Below, piece by piece: positions 44,501-54,899 of a DNA stretch of 64,000 bases. The stretch comes from Alitta virens (Eukaryota > Annelida > Polychaeta > Phyllodocida > Nereididae): assembly GCA_932294295.1 (NCBI GenBank), contig OW028585.1, positions 12,348,271 to 12,412,270 on the forward strand, given 5' to 3'. The stretch's first letter is position 1. Every line of letters starts with the position of its first letter. The notes below the pieces were generated by a model, which was not told the DNA's origin, made no database searches, and worked only from the letters and a program-made list of their open reading frames with translations. A program made the position numbers and the translations under genes.

Positions 44501-47500
44501 GTCACTTAACTGATTAATTTATTGTAAAGGCACATACGCCACGAGGTGTAAGCCTACCAGATTTATTTTGTAATTTGTATGTTTTACTGTGTATTTTTTT
44601 TAATATATTTTGGTAATATACTTATATATATATATATTACTGAAGACCCCTTGAGTTTTCCCAATAAACTAACGAGCACTTGATATTACGTCTTTGCTAA
44701 TTGCAGGTAACTTACGCCGTCAAAGAGTATGCGATGACTGCTGTGGACATCATCGCGAGACGTACCAGGCTGGCGTTTTTGAACGTACACGCTGCGGAGG
44801 AAGCACTGCCTAGAATTCTGGATATCTTGGTGCAAGAACTGAATTGGACGAAAGAAAAGCGGGAGGTATACAAGGAGATATGTTATTTCATGTTCCCTAA
44901 TAAAAATATATCCGTAATTAAAAGTTAAAGGGAATTTTATTACCGCTATCAATCTGTTTCGCCTTTCCCCATTGCACATGTTACCTGATGTTGGATTGAA
45001 TTTTTCAGAAACTTGATCATAATTAAATGAATTTGTATGGTGCCTGTTCTAGAAGTGAGTTCTGCTCACTTGTGCTTAGATAAATGAAAACTATTATTTA
45101 TAGCAAACTCAGATGGGTTTTTAATTTCATTTTAAAGCCATCATCAGCACTGTTTAGTTTGATATCCTTCCGAAGTTAATTCCAGAGACAAGGAACAATG
45201 ACTGAGTAGGTTCGAGAACCAAATTTGTTTCTCGACTGAGGCTTGACAAGCAAATTGTTGTCATTGACTCCATGGGGTAAATGTGTAACATGGTGTGGAC
45301 TCCCAAGCAGCCTTATCATCTCATCATTACATCTGCCACTGGCCATATAAACTGACTAAGCTTCAGACTTAGTAGCATTGAAACATAGACATAGGATTTA
45401 GTACATCTTGAGGCCGTTATCTCAATAGGTGAAAAATTTTATTATTTTTTAATTTATTTATTTTTTACAGGAAGAGCACAAGCGAGCCATTCGTTTTCTG
45501 CGTCTAGAAATGGGCCGTGATTTGAAGACGCAAAGTGCGAACGTCCCCATCAACTTCACAAAAGATGAGATTAACGGCTACATCAAACGCTTTCAGGGAC
45601 TGGACTCCAATAACAAAGGCCACATTACTGTTAATGATCTGAGAACTTACTTCACGGTAATGTTTTGTGTCATTTATGTGTATAAATATTTCAACTGTAC
45701 CATTCCTCGACTAGGATGAATGCAAAGAACTGATTGAGGGCTGTTCCATTTAAATACGAGGGGGGAGGGGTGAGCCTGAAGAATTTTCAGATATCGGGAA
45801 GGGGGGGGGGGGTCTGAGGAAAAATGATATGGGGGGGGGGGGGGGGGTTAGGTTGACCAGTTATTTCTTAAAATCTTAATGTAGAAAAAAAAAAGTGGGG
45901 GTGGTCAGTCAAAAACCAGACATCAAGGGTGGGGGGTCTAAAATATTTCAGGTCCACCTCCCCTCCCCCCCTCTTTTAAATGGAACAGCCCTGCTTATTT
46001 ATGCACTATTACATATCCTCTTCATTTTATTCATTTTTCATCTGTACCTGAATGACAGTTTACAAAATAAAATATATATAATAATATTATACATTTATGT
46101 GGAAGGTATTATATGTTGCATAGTGGGTACATTGATGTAAATTTCATTAAATAAATCCATAATGCAGAAACGTGGATATGTTTTTCGATAGCTTGCTGTG
46201 TCACTGTATCAACATTATCGTGGTTTAAATGTAAAGTTTTTAAAATATGTACTTTAATCAACAGGGGGAGCTATTTTAATACCCCTAGTGGTTTCGATCA
46301 AAACTAACTGCTGCTATAGATACATTTATTAGACAAACAATTTAAAACTAAAATTGACCAGCTGTAGGATTTCATTGAAGACAATGGATTGCAGTGACTT
46401 ATTTTGATTGCAATCACTAATTGATGCCTATCATTAATTACAGAAACAAGGGGAATACGTCAGCGAAGATCAACTTCACGAAATTTTGTCAGAGGTTGAT
46501 TTGAATCGCAACGGACAGGTTGACTTGGGAGAATTCTTACAGGTAAAAACAATTTTTTTTTTCATTATTCATCAACTTTGAAGGGTGTGGAATTATTTTA
46601 AGGTACATAATATACATAATTTTTTGCGTAAATTTTAGCTAACTAACTAGATTGGTTGATTGAGCATGACTGCTTGCAAAAAGCGACTAGTGCTTTGTAA
46701 TTTAACTAGATATGATATAATTTGTTTATATCAAAGCTTTGATTTGAATAAGATTATTGACTTTAATTTACTTTTAAAATAGTTATTATTTGCATTAGTG
46801 TCTTGTAATTAGTAATTACTTGCGGTGTGTAATCTCTGAAGTTAATCGTTAAGTTTGATTTGCGGTACGAGAACCTGATTTGAAATCAATTCGTCAAATT
46901 ATGACAAATGATTTCTAAATTGCTATGGATCGATCCATTCCTGTGGAAAAATAATCTCTTTATTCTTGTTGTCTGCCTAAAAAATTGGTAAATAATTAAA
47001 GTAAGTTAATATGTTTGTTAAATTTGAAGATATTTAATTGCCTTTTGGCGTAAAATATTGGATGCTGCTTGCTGAAATTGTTAAAAATTTTATCAGAATG
47101 CATTTAGTCAAATTTTTTGGTAGATGGCAAGCTTATGGCGCTGGTTTTGCGAATTATGTGTGGCGATAACACTGTTGCTTGCTTTTTATATGAATTTCAT
47201 GATAATTAACCATCCGTTACTTATATTATAGATTATAGAACTTCGTAACACATATCACAGCTACTACTATCTTCTATCAGTTAAATTAATGCGAGTTGTC
47301 ATCACAAGAATGTCTCAGAAGAATTAGGTCTTGTTTTATACGTATAATTACTGTTTATCGCAAATACACTGAAAAGTTTTCTTACTAAAGTCTAGTTAAA
47401 GCTGATAGCCAGCCATTGTCAGTTTCATTTAAGATTACGTTAAATTTCCCCGTTTTTGTTGTGGGAAAGCTGTTTAAATAAATATTATGATCTCAGTGCC

Positions 47501-50500
47501 ATTCGTCATCACCCTGTTTTGTTAGGCTGTATTTATTACACTTGGATCTGGAGCACGTTGTGTGTACAAATATGTATTGATAATTTTATTACAAAATCGG
47601 TCTTTCTTTATTTATTTCTTTTACAAAAGGCAATTAAGGTAATGCAACAAATATATCACACATATCGTAAGCTCTAGTAATTATTAGTCCGCTGCCTGTT
47701 GCCTTGTATACATAGTGACCAACAGCAAATATTTGGCCGTCAACAGATGACGTCATGTGACTCCTGCACTGCACTCTCATTGGCTGAGGGCCACCTGCCT
47801 TAGCCAATGGGATTCATGGAATTCATGTGATGTCATCTGGAGTTTAGGGTCTGAGTTTATGAGTTTGGCTTTAATGATAACATCGAAGAGTGGATTCAAA
47901 AAGTTTTGACAAGAGATTGTAGATAAGTGACAAATGTCATTATTTTAATTCAGAGCAGTTTTGAATCGGTCCCTGGATGTTGCAGTTGGGTATAGTGCAG
48001 TATAGCGGACCCAAATATATGCCCATATTTGGCGTCAAATAAATATTAAGAAATATCACTGTTTTTTGCCCAAATTTGTTCTATCACAGAAGAGGAATTA
48101 TATTTGCATAGCACAGCAGGGGTTTGGGGGTGGCAGCCCCCAATAAAGAAAAAAATAAACGATGTCTTGTCTTGAAAATGAAGACAGCGGTCGTTTTTTG
48201 TGACGTCATTTATTGAATTCAGGGATATGACGTCATAGGCATGACAGAAAGGCTCGCTACATAAGGTCATAAATTTGGGTCTGCTATATTGTACTTTTTC
48301 ATGCAGTTAATAAAAGCCTACTTGTAAATCCGTTGACGGCCATTAATTTGCTGTCAGCACTGTCTCTGAACTGTCGTCACATGTCAAGCTTGTTACATTA
48401 TGACATATATATATATACATTATGTCAAAATAGCAAAATCTGACTGGACTTCTGCACTTTAAACACTGCACTCAGCTTCTGCCTATTTGATTAAGCTAAC
48501 GTCTGAGGCAACTACAATACTGTATAAGCTACGTCACGTACCAGCGAAGTTGCGGCTGACGGCGAAGTTCTGGCTGGTTGTGGTTTGTTGAAGCTAGAAT
48601 GAACTAGCTAGCTTGATGTATTTAAAGTGAACTGCTTGAGAAATGTGATCCTGTATACTACGAGTATTGTACTTAAACTGTTTGCTATTGTGAATTTGTG
48701 AATTTCATCTCAGGGTAGAAAATGTGATATAATTTTTGTGATACACTTCTATGCGCCATAACAAATGTGGATCGAGAGTCTTGTGAGGATCGAGTCTCTA
48801 GCGACTCCATGGTGTAAGGCTATTAATTGTAGAGCTGTAGTTCTACCATATTCCAACAAGATTGCATACACTCCTATTAAAGCTGCGAGTGATATTTTGT
48901 TCAGTGTGAACTTCTTAAGGTTTAATATTACTGTGTATATAGCTAAGTGAATTAACATATTTTTCCCGCAGTAGCCATGTTGACATTTTTGCCTCATCGA
49001 CCTTCTTTCGATTACGTCATGTATTATAGCATCATTATTTCTCCATTGTTATTGATTGCACTTGTGTGACCTCACCATGGCCATTGTCTACTGATGATGC
49101 CACAATACTATATATGAGTGCAAAGAGAGGTCAATGAGGCAAAAATGACAACATGGCTGCCGTGTGAAAATGGCCTATTGTCTTGAGCTTATTAATGGTA
49201 CAATATTGAAGATTGAGTTACTGACACAAAAACTATTAAAATTGCTTGGCAGTTTTGTGAAAGTGATTTTGAGTGTACTTGATTTTGTTGGATGTTGTAA
49301 ATATATTTTAGTAGATGATGTAGAATTAGTACACTCGATCTCATCGAATTTGGCCAGGGTCATCGAGATTCGCCACTGTAAATGAACTATCAACACCACT
49401 TCTAAGATGCCTGTCGAAGCTAGAACATTGTAAATGACATGAAAAGTTAGTTTAGTAACAAATTATGAAATTGCAAGGTGTCTAATTGTGATGTCGAGGG
49501 TGGGGAATTTCAATGACCTGGTCATTTTCGAGACCCCGAGTGTAGATGACCTGTCTTTTTTAACGCATAGAGCCACATTTGTCCATGCTTTTAGCTTGCT
49601 TGTTTTAGTTTTATTAATATTTTATTTCATCACTCTTGCAATCTCTGCTGCACGCCATTTTTTGCGCCTGAATTTACGACTAATCCATCTGCCTTTTTTT
49701 CTTCGGAATGGAAGTCCAGGCATGGTTCTGCAACCTTCCTGCCCCCCTTAATAACTATAGAATGTTCCTTCCTATCGCCCCTTTCAGGCCGTCTTCTTGA
49801 GTTCGGAAAGAAAACGAAAAAGAGACCTTTTATATCAAGACGATGGGAAATGGTGATACCCGTAAGAAACTTTTACAAGATAAGAAAGTAAGGTGCAAAA
49901 TTGGTGATTTTTTTAAAGATGTTTTTATATGAATAAAATTTCCAAATAAGTTAATTTCACATAAAATTTTGTAGTATTTTGCTAAATGATAAGTAAGGCA
50001 TTTTGGACTGAATTTTAAGAAAAATTAAGTTTTTTCATTAAATTTGAAGAAAAACGTTTTTGGTATTTAATTTTAAACCACATATAGTCGGATAAATATT
50101 ATCCTAATTTATTTTTGTGCTCCCGGTGCCTAAATGCTTTGAGCGATATTTTGAAAAGTTCATGTATCAGAGTATAATAATGATTATTGCATAATTTTGT
50201 CTTTAAGACAGGTATAAAAAAAATTGAAAAAGATGAAGGGTTTTTCCTTATCGAAGGGGAAGCCGTGAAAGTTTTTAAAGCATGAACATATCACATGTTG
50301 CTCAGGGTATTTAAGACATTAGGCAGAACTGAAAACAAATTGTTAGGTTCCATTTTCCCTCCCAACCCTATTTTAAACCCCCCTACCCTGAACTTTTCAA
50401 GGACTTTTTTAACATTTCAAATACATAACTACATTTTAATTGTAAAAAAATTCTTTGGCCGACCTACCGACCCTTCTTTTTAGGGAGCTATGAAATCGGA

Positions 50501-51511
50501 ACCAAACAATTTTTTTATCCAGCCTTAGAATGATAATTTTCTCTCTAGAGAATTATGATATTTTTCTCTCGCATGTTGTATGTGATCTAGTTATCCACTT
50601 AAGTGATCTAATGACCAACATATTGCCATTATGTGTAAGTTAATAATTTGATTTTGAAGGCATGGTGCATTAGTTTGCATTAGTCATGCATTTGCTTGTG
50701 CAACCGGAGTTGTGGTCAAAAGTTAACTAAAATGTATTGCTCTATTTATAATCAACAAATTAATAACCTATCAGTAAGTTTGAGACTAATGTTCAATGTC
50801 TCATGCTACTGGGTCTGAAGCTTAGTCAGCTTATGAATATGACCAGCTACCGGGGGCAGACGTAATGATGAGATGATGAGGATTGGAGGCCACGCCATGT
50901 TACACTTTCACTCCTAAATGCTCCGCAGCAGGAGGCAGTCAAAACAGTCCATGCAATTGTCTGCAACTCCTTTTCATGATTATAGATTATTGACATAGTG
51001 ACAGGCTGAGTGATCACATGACTTCCTCGAGTCATGTGACCAGAGTGACAATCATAACTTTTTAAGCTTTAGAATTTTTCCCTCATCAAGCAAAGAGCAA
51101 TGAGAGAAGTCCCATATAGCTTTGCCAACTATTGTGCTTATTCAATTATAACCATTGAATGATAAAAGGGCTTTAATTAGAAAAGTCACGTGCGAATGTA
51201 TGACCGTGTGTACAACAGGCTTATTGTTCTTTATCACACTTGCTGCATAGAATAATCTTTTTGAACTGTCTCCCAAAGGCATAATCATGTATAAAACTAC
51301 TTCTAGAGATCTGCACACAGGAATTATTACAAAAATATAATCGCCATTCTTCATTATATTGACTTATTTTTTGCATCTTTTCTCTTATTTTCAGCTTATG
51401 AGTGCTGTGAAGAAGGGAGCAATTATTGGAAGCCGATTTGCTCACGCCGCCGAATCGAGCCATTCTAAGGACGAGGCCATTTCTGTTGCTCGTAGTGGAG
51501 GTGGTGTTTAA
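32431..51511 (+). CDS. GPD2: Mitochondrial glycerol-3-phosphate dehydrogenase (FAD-dependent), 16 coding exons
   Basis: Coding segments 32431-32541, 33435-33609, 35149-35273, 35980-36077, 37805-37968, 38675-38836, 39284-39428, 40633-40718, 40826-40933, 41376-41510, 42837-43015, 43608-43739, 44707-44865, 45471-45656, 46444-46542 and 51395-51511 join in frame to 726 residues, matching the family's usual length of about 727. The enzyme oxidises glycerol 3-phosphate to dihydroxyacetone phosphate on the outer face of the inner mitochondrial membrane and passes electrons through FAD to ubiquinone. Visible features: a basic then Gly/Ala/Val-rich hydrophobic N-terminus (targeting/membrane), a Rossmann FAD motif VVGGGATGCG (78-87), SGTSSRSTKLIHGGVRYLQ, GDVLSAWSGIRPL, GGKWTTYRSMAE, and two C-terminal EF-hands (loops 638-649 and 674-685) that in this family give calcium activation. 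No break or missing key motif is seen. Confidence 0.96.
32798..32850. mobile_element. End fragment of the 34791-35022 element
   Basis: CAGTGTTCCAGCTAGGATTT followed by a GTGCC...GCGCAC segment matches one terminus of that element. Confidence 0.5.
32890..33370. repeat. Dispersed repeat family C with inserted CRE-rich segment
   Basis: The family C parts flank an insert at about 33025-33210 that includes three TGACGTCA sites. The right part carries GTCTATGCTGGGGCAAGTAA and CCTCTGGTAGCTGGCC. Confidence 0.5.
33089..33141. promoter_or_regulatory. Cluster of three CRE palindromes
   Basis: TGACGTCA occurs exactly at 33089-33096, 33117-33124 and 33134-33141 in GPD2 intron 1. TGACGTCA is the consensus site of CREB/ATF factors. 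Here it may simply be part of a repeat. Confidence 0.45.
33435..33609 (+). CDS. GPD2: GPD2 exon 2 (FAD motif)
   Basis: It lies between GTTTCAG and GTATGT; entry phase 0, exit phase 1. It encodes YDVLVVGGGATGCGVALD, the dinucleotide-binding fold that holds FAD. Confidence 0.93.
33806..33826. repeat. Poly(C) tract
   Basis: About 20 consecutive C in GPD2 intron 2. Confidence 0.9.
34791..35022. mobile_element. TIR MITE with internal CCCGTTTTTGTAAGCGCCATG repeats
   Basis: The ends CAGTGTTCCATCTAGG and CCTAGCTGGAACACTG are inverted. A unit of about 21 bp around GCGCCATGCCC and TTTTTGTAA is repeated five times inside. The CAGTGTTCC end resembles hAT termini. Confidence 0.7.
35149..35273 (+). CDS. 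GPD2: GPD2 exon 3
   Basis: It lies between TGTCGCAG and GTGCGT; entry phase 1, exit phase 0. It encodes the near-invariant SGTSSRSTKLIHGGVRYLQ block. Confidence 0.94.
35429..35805. mobile_element. hAT-like MITE, 377 bp, with perfect 8-bp target-site duplication
   Basis: TAGGGCTGTACACC and GGTGTACAGCCCTA form perfect 14-bp terminal inverted repeats. GTGTACAT flanks it on both sides (35421-35428 and 35806-35813). The core is full of CGATACGTATC-type words and has no coding frame. Confidence 0.88.
35980..36077 (+). CDS. GPD2: GPD2 exon 4
   Basis: It lies between TTATTGCAG and GTAAGT; entry phase 0, exit phase 2. It encodes YKMVKEALTERANLIDIAPH and PFPIMLPVYK. Confidence 0.94.
37232..37248. repeat. 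Poly(G) tract
   Basis: About 16 consecutive G in GPD2 intron 4. Confidence 0.85.
37805..37968 (+). CDS. GPD2: GPD2 exon 5
   Basis: It lies between TCCCGCAG and GTAAGT; entry phase 2, exit phase 1. It encodes VPYYWAGIKAYDLVAG and FPMLKKDKLVGALVYYDG. Confidence 0.94.
38675..38836 (+). CDS. GPD2: GPD2 exon 6
   Basis: It lies between CATTCCAG and GTGAGT, phase 1 at both ends. It encodes GQHDDARMCTAIALTAARLG and the variable segment after it. Confidence 0.94.
39284..39428 (+). CDS. GPD2: GPD2 exon 7
   Basis: It lies between CTTTTCAG and GTGGGG; entry phase 1, exit phase 2. It encodes AKCVINATGPYTDFIR and ICQPSSGVHIVLPDYY. Confidence 0.93.
39514..39529. repeat. Poly(G) tract
   Basis: About 16 consecutive G in GPD2 intron 7, some 85 bp after the donor. 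Confidence 0.85.
40633..40718 (+). CDS. GPD2: GPD2 exon 8
   Basis: The acceptor TTTTAAAAG is weak in pyrimidines; the donor is GTAAGG. Entry phase 2, exit phase 1. It encodes MGLLDPSTSDGRVIFFLPWQ. Confidence 0.92.
40826..40933 (+). CDS. GPD2: GPD2 exon 9
   Basis: It lies between AATTACAG and GTAAGA, phase 1 at both ends. It encodes GTTDSPCQVSDNPEPSETEI and FILNEVRNYL. Confidence 0.93.
41125..41290. repeat. C-rich remnant related to the GGGCTGTTCCATTT MITE
   Basis: It starts with GGGCTGTTCCATTTTTTTTA and has two poly(C) runs (about 41214-41229 and 41256-41271). The right terminus is eroded. Confidence 0.5.
41376..41510 (+). CDS. GPD2: GPD2 exon 10
   Basis: It lies between CATTCCAG and GTTTGT, phase 1 at both ends. 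It encodes RRGDVLSAWSGIRPLVLNP and ARNHIIEVSDSKLVTIAG. Confidence 0.93.
41888..42065. repeat. Probable retroelement 3' end, (GATA)n ACTTTATTTTG type
   Basis: A GATA run is followed by CTTTATTTTGATGG and a region with CCCATCAGGAAACCACCTGAG. This resembles reverse-oriented LINE 3' ends such as the one at 63461. Confidence 0.4.
42420..42560 (-). mobile_element. Fragment of the 14004-14411 MITE family, reverse
   Basis: The reverse strand contains CTTGTCTCATGATATTTTTTA and TTTTTCATGCCATCAAATATG, matching that element's core. Confidence 0.6.
42837..43015 (+). CDS. GPD2: GPD2 exon 11
   Basis: The acceptor is TTATCAG; entry phase 1, exit phase 0. It encodes GGKWTTYRSMAEETIDKAVE and GWSPTLFIRLIQDFGMDSD. 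The donor GTTAGC is weak. It was chosen because it joins in frame to VAQHLANTYGG in the next exon, as in known GPD2 proteins. Confidence 0.9.
43608..43739 (+). CDS. GPD2: GPD2 exon 12
   Basis: It lies between GTAATAG and GTGAGA, phase 0 at both ends. It encodes VAQHLANTYGGRAFKVAK and LTGKRWPVVGKRL, ending in FPYIEAE. Confidence 0.93.
43811..44226. mobile_element. hAT-like MITE, 416 bp, with perfect 8-bp target-site duplication
   Basis: TAGGGCTGTACACC and GGTGTACAGCTCTA (one mismatch) are inverted ends. GTGCTATC flanks it at 43803-43810 and 44227-44234. Same family as 35429-35805, orientation alike. Confidence 0.88.
44707..44865 (+). CDS. GPD2: GPD2 exon 13
   Basis: It lies between AATTGCAG and GTATAC, phase 0 at both ends. 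It encodes KEYAMTAVDIIARRTRLAFL and the HAAEEALPRILDIL helix, then LNWTKEKRE. Confidence 0.94.
45100..45240 (-). mobile_element. L2/CR1-like LINE 3' fragment with stop
   Basis: The reverse strand gives YSVIVPCLWN, a stop, then LRKDIKLNSADDGFKMKLKT, the reverse-transcriptase C-terminal pattern with an inactivating stop in the LWN block. Confidence 0.55.
45255..45362. repeat. Dispersed repeat family C fragment
   Basis: CCATGGGGTAAATGTGTAAC and CTTATCATCTCATCATTACA match the other members. Confidence 0.55.
45471..45656 (+). CDS. GPD2: GPD2 exon 14 (EF-hand 1)
   Basis: It lies between TTTTTACAG and GTAATG, phase 0 at both ends. It encodes a linker and the first EF-hand loop DSNNKGHITVND, which ends in Asp rather than the usual Glu. 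Confidence 0.93.
45737..45992. mobile_element. TIR MITE with G-rich core
   Basis: AGGGCTGTTCCATTTAAA and TTTAAATGGAACAGCCCT-type ends are inverted. The + strand core carries several G runs of up to about 17. A second copy is at 54221-54472. Confidence 0.75.
46444..46542 (+). CDS. GPD2: GPD2 exon 15 (EF-hand 2)
   Basis: It lies between AATTACAG and GTAAAA, phase 0 at both ends. It encodes the canonical EF-hand loop DLNRNGQVDLGE, with Asp1, Asn3, Asn5 and Glu12 in the binding positions. Confidence 0.94.
47715..47875. mobile_element. CRE-type TIR MITE, copy 4
   Basis: Inner arms AGATGACGTCATGTGACTCC and ATTCATGTGATGTCATCTGG are inverted, with the CTCATTGGCTGAG core shared with other copies. 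Confidence 0.65.
47994..48295. mobile_element. TIR MITE, second copy of the 25416 family (inverted)
   Basis: Ends AGTGCAGTATAGCGGACCCA and GGGTCTGCTATATTGTACT. The core matches 25416-25720 in reverse, including GCAGCCCCC and TGACGTCA segments. Confidence 0.75.
51395..51511 (+). CDS. GPD2: GPD2 terminal exon
   Basis: The acceptor is TATTTTCAG; entry is phase 0. It encodes LMSAVKKGAIIGSRFAHAAE and a 19-residue tail ending RSGGGV before TAA at 51509-51511. The preceding 4.85-kb intron is the gene's longest. Confidence 0.92.
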   Translation, partial: LMSAVKKGAIIGSRFAHAAESSHSKDEAISVARSGGGV

Positions 51512-54220
51512 ATCTTTTGTTAAAGCAATAAAACAATGCACCGATTATCGCCCATTTCTGCATTCAAATCTGATGGTACTTGATACTTACTGTCAACGTC
51601 TTGTTACATCCCTGCAAAATTATTTTTATTTAGATAGTAATGGATCTGTGTTCTTCGTTACTGCATCTCATCGTTAATATTATGTTCGATTTTTTTTGTT
51701 CCATTGCTTTGTTGTTCAATGCAATTACTGTAAAAAAGAAGATCTTGTTGACTCAAAATTGAGTACGGTATTGTCTTGATTGTAAACTGGATCTAAAATA
51801 ACTACTAAGTCACTTTTAAAACGAGATATTTATACTTTTTATTGTTGGTAGAATTGATATGTAAAGTTTTCTTGTTATTTTACTAAAAGCCGCATTGCTG
51901 ATTGACCCTGCTATATGTTTCACTAAGGTAGTTATGACTCATCTTGGGGTTATTAATTTGTCACTGTGGAACTCTAATCCTTGTCATTAGTAACTAGTTT
52001 CAGTAAATCCTGGATGCTCACCAGATTATCCGTTGCCATGAATGCCAGTATCGGTCATTAATTATACTCCACTTGGACTGTATTCATATTGTACTGAGCG
52101 GGCAATAACCAATGAAAATATTAGTTAACTCCCTCCTGAGTGCAAACTGGACTTGTCTTGCGTAATAAAGGCTTTAAAACAAAACAAACAATCGAACACA
52201 TTAGTAAATATGCCTAATGGAGTATAAGTTAGTTATATATCCATCATAGTCGGGAGTTAACTAACATTTTTGTTACTTATCATTTGCTTATATCCCTCTG
52301 CCTTTGGTGTCAGGATATAACCAACAAAAATTTTACTTAACTCCCTCCTATTCGGGATATAACTATTACTTACACTTTAACACAAAACACAGGAAATATA
52401 GGTCCATGTATCATCAAGTGCAATTTGCACTTAACAAGTTTACCTATCAATTTCACCAACAATTGTAACTAAATTTAGAAAAATTAATTCACTGAATTAA
52501 GCTGATTGCGTATATCTCTTAATATAAACAAGCCTTGAATTAACGACGAGCTACAGTGATATATACAAAATAGAACCTATGTTAAATGTATTAAAAAACA
52601 GTTGCTATGGAGACTGTATTGTTGATACTGTCTCAAAATGATAGACTTTCAACATAAAGTTTGTTATTATACCTTTTGTTTGTTAAACTTTTTTTTTTTT
52701 TTTTAATGTTTTGTTAGTGTATGTTGATGATTAACAAATTTGTGATGAGTTGTTCGCATTAAATGAAGTATTTGATCTGTCTGTTAGCTTTCATTAGTGC
52801 AATTAGAGCTCAATGATATTATAATTTTCTTGTGAAATGAGCCAGTTCAGTGAAAATTAAAGGTACAAGTATTTATATTGTCTAAAATATATCGTACGTT
52901 GTGTAAAATGGAGTTGAAAAAGAGACCCATCAAGTACAGTATGCTGTGACTGTTAATGATAGTTTTGAAATTGAGGCACAATAAGTATTCTCTAACGCGA
53001 TAAATATTTTGGCACTGTTATTGTTAAATAGGGAGTTGAAAATGAGGCACAGATAGTATTGTCTAAAAAAAAATTAGCTTAGGCTAAAAAAAACTGATGT
53101 AACGGGAGGTGAAATTAAACTTTTCAAATTATTGTGTATGGTTAATAATTAATTGCTTTGATGGGCTAATACAGAGTTGAAAAAGAGGCATAATACAACT
53201 TGTAAGTTATGTTAATTTATGCATTGTGACAGCGACACTGCAGTGTTCTAACGTGGGTCTCCTGACCTGTATGTACAAAAAATTGTATTTATACGGTCAA
53301 ATATAACAAAAACAAAAAAAACATGCAGAATAGAAAATGATTTTCACATAATTTTGATCCCACGTCAAACTCAATGTGCCATAGTCATGATGGTATCGTT
53401 TCCTGATGAACTGTTTCGTGATAATTGGTTTTATCTCAATACGTACTTATTTCGTCTTGTATATTTTACTGTAATGATTTTAGTTGCTATATTTTTGTGG
53501 ATTTTTTATGATGTCTAATTTATTGGTGGATATGTATGTCGAGAGAATGAATTTAGATTTGAAACTAAATTATGCTAGCATTAGTAAAACTTCACTGACA
53601 AAGATATTATAGATTTGATAAGAGCGTGATGAGTATCTATGAAATAGTTTGATTGAAAAAGATCTATATTTGATCGGATGAATTTATCATTAGTGTTATT
53701 TATTAGCGGCTACTACACATATATGGGGTAGTCAGGTATTAACAGAAGTGGTGCAGTAGTTTTAGCTAATTTTTTTAAAGTGCTTATGAAAAATATATTG
53801 CAGATAAAAGTGTATGATATTTTGAGGATCAGACACTGTTGTTTTGCAATATAAGAGAAAGTACAATGTAGAATAATTAGGGAAATTTGTACAGTATTCA
53901 GTAAAAAGTGTGTTTGCCCGTGTCCGAAACAGCCCGGAGGTTTAAATCAGCTGAATTTGTCATTCAGCGACATTTGCCAACCCCCAAAAACTGCTTAACG
54001 ACTAACTGTTCTGGTGGATTGTTGTATGTAAAACATCGCTAATGATGTACACAATTAACTTCAAATAAATATTCTGGGTTACAAACTGTTATTGTGGGGC
54101 TTTGATGGGTGGTGAATTTAACTGATTTTGGCAAATTAAGCTAATTCTGAGTGTAAAGATTTTATATAGATCTTATAATCTATCCACTATAGGAGCTTAT
54201 TCAGTTCATAGATTTTGCTA
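51512..54220. other. GPD2 3' flank, no gene seen
   Basis: It is AT-rich. It holds the probable 3' UTR and several diverged copies of a GTTAGTTAACTCC-type motif at about 52105-52375 in both orientations (also at 42300-42650). A loose repeat of about 120 bp containing GAGTTGAAAA.GAGGCA lies at 52910-53200. No coding exon was recognised. Confidence 0.5.
52164..52169 (+). promoter_or_regulatory. GPD2: Candidate GPD2 poly(A) signal
   Basis: An AATAAA lies about 650 nt after the stop. Another at 51527-51532 is only 16 nt after the stop and is less likely. Further copies are near 54065 and 55604. Confidence 0.35.
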
Positions 54221-54472
54221 AGGGCTGTTCGATTGAAAATTTAAGATTTCACCCCCCTAAATGTCTGACCCCCTCCCCCCAGCCCAATATCTGGTTTTTG
54301 ACAGACCTCCCCCCCCCCCTGCTTTTTTTCTACATTAAGATATTAAAAAAATACTGGTCAACCACCCTCCCCCCTACCCCGATATCAGTTTTCCCCATAC
54401 CCCTGCTGATATCTGAAAAATCTTCCGGTGGATCCACCCCTCCCCCCGCTCTTTTTTAAATGGAACAGCCCT
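54221..54472. mobile_element. TIR MITE with C-rich core
   Basis: AGGGCTGTTCGATT and AAATGGAACAGCCCT ends. It is an inverted copy of 45737-45992, with the C-rich strand uppermost. Confidence 0.72.
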
Positions 54473-54899
54473 TAACACAATAAATGTGGCTTGATCACTG
54501 AACGTTATAAGTGTAATTTGAATGAATGGTCAATCATCTTATGTTTTCATGTTAGTGAACCGCGAACACTTTGTCATGTATAAACCATTACTCATAATTT
54601 TACGTGTCTTCAAACTTGCAGATCTTTGTTTACTGCAGATCTTGTTATTTTTGTGTTTTGTAAAAATGCTATCAAAACACTAGCCAGAACCGACCTACAT
54701 TGCATTAGATGCGATGTAGGGTCGGAACGCGTTATATGGGAATTCTTTGATGTTGACATTTACGACACATATTTCTCCATAAACATGTCAGCATAACTTA
54801 TTTCGTCGTGATGCACACGAGAACGACTCTGTTAACTATCAACTTGTATTCACATTTCACTGAAAAAGCCAGTGGAAATATCCTTTTCAAGAGCGTTTT

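Larger units (their letters stand above)
46543..51394. other. GPD2 intron 15 (4.85 kb)
   Basis: It contains two MITEs (47715-47875 and 47994-48295) and a family C fragment (50845-50925). No other element or exon was recognised; small frames at 48749-48997, 49164-49399 and 49488-49751 have no domain resemblance. Confidence 0.55.

Noticed and set aside
356..51511. One functional gene cluster linking the vWA protein and GPD2
   Set aside because: One is a presumed matrix protein and the other a mitochondrial enzyme; shared strand and adjacency are not evidence of a joint system.
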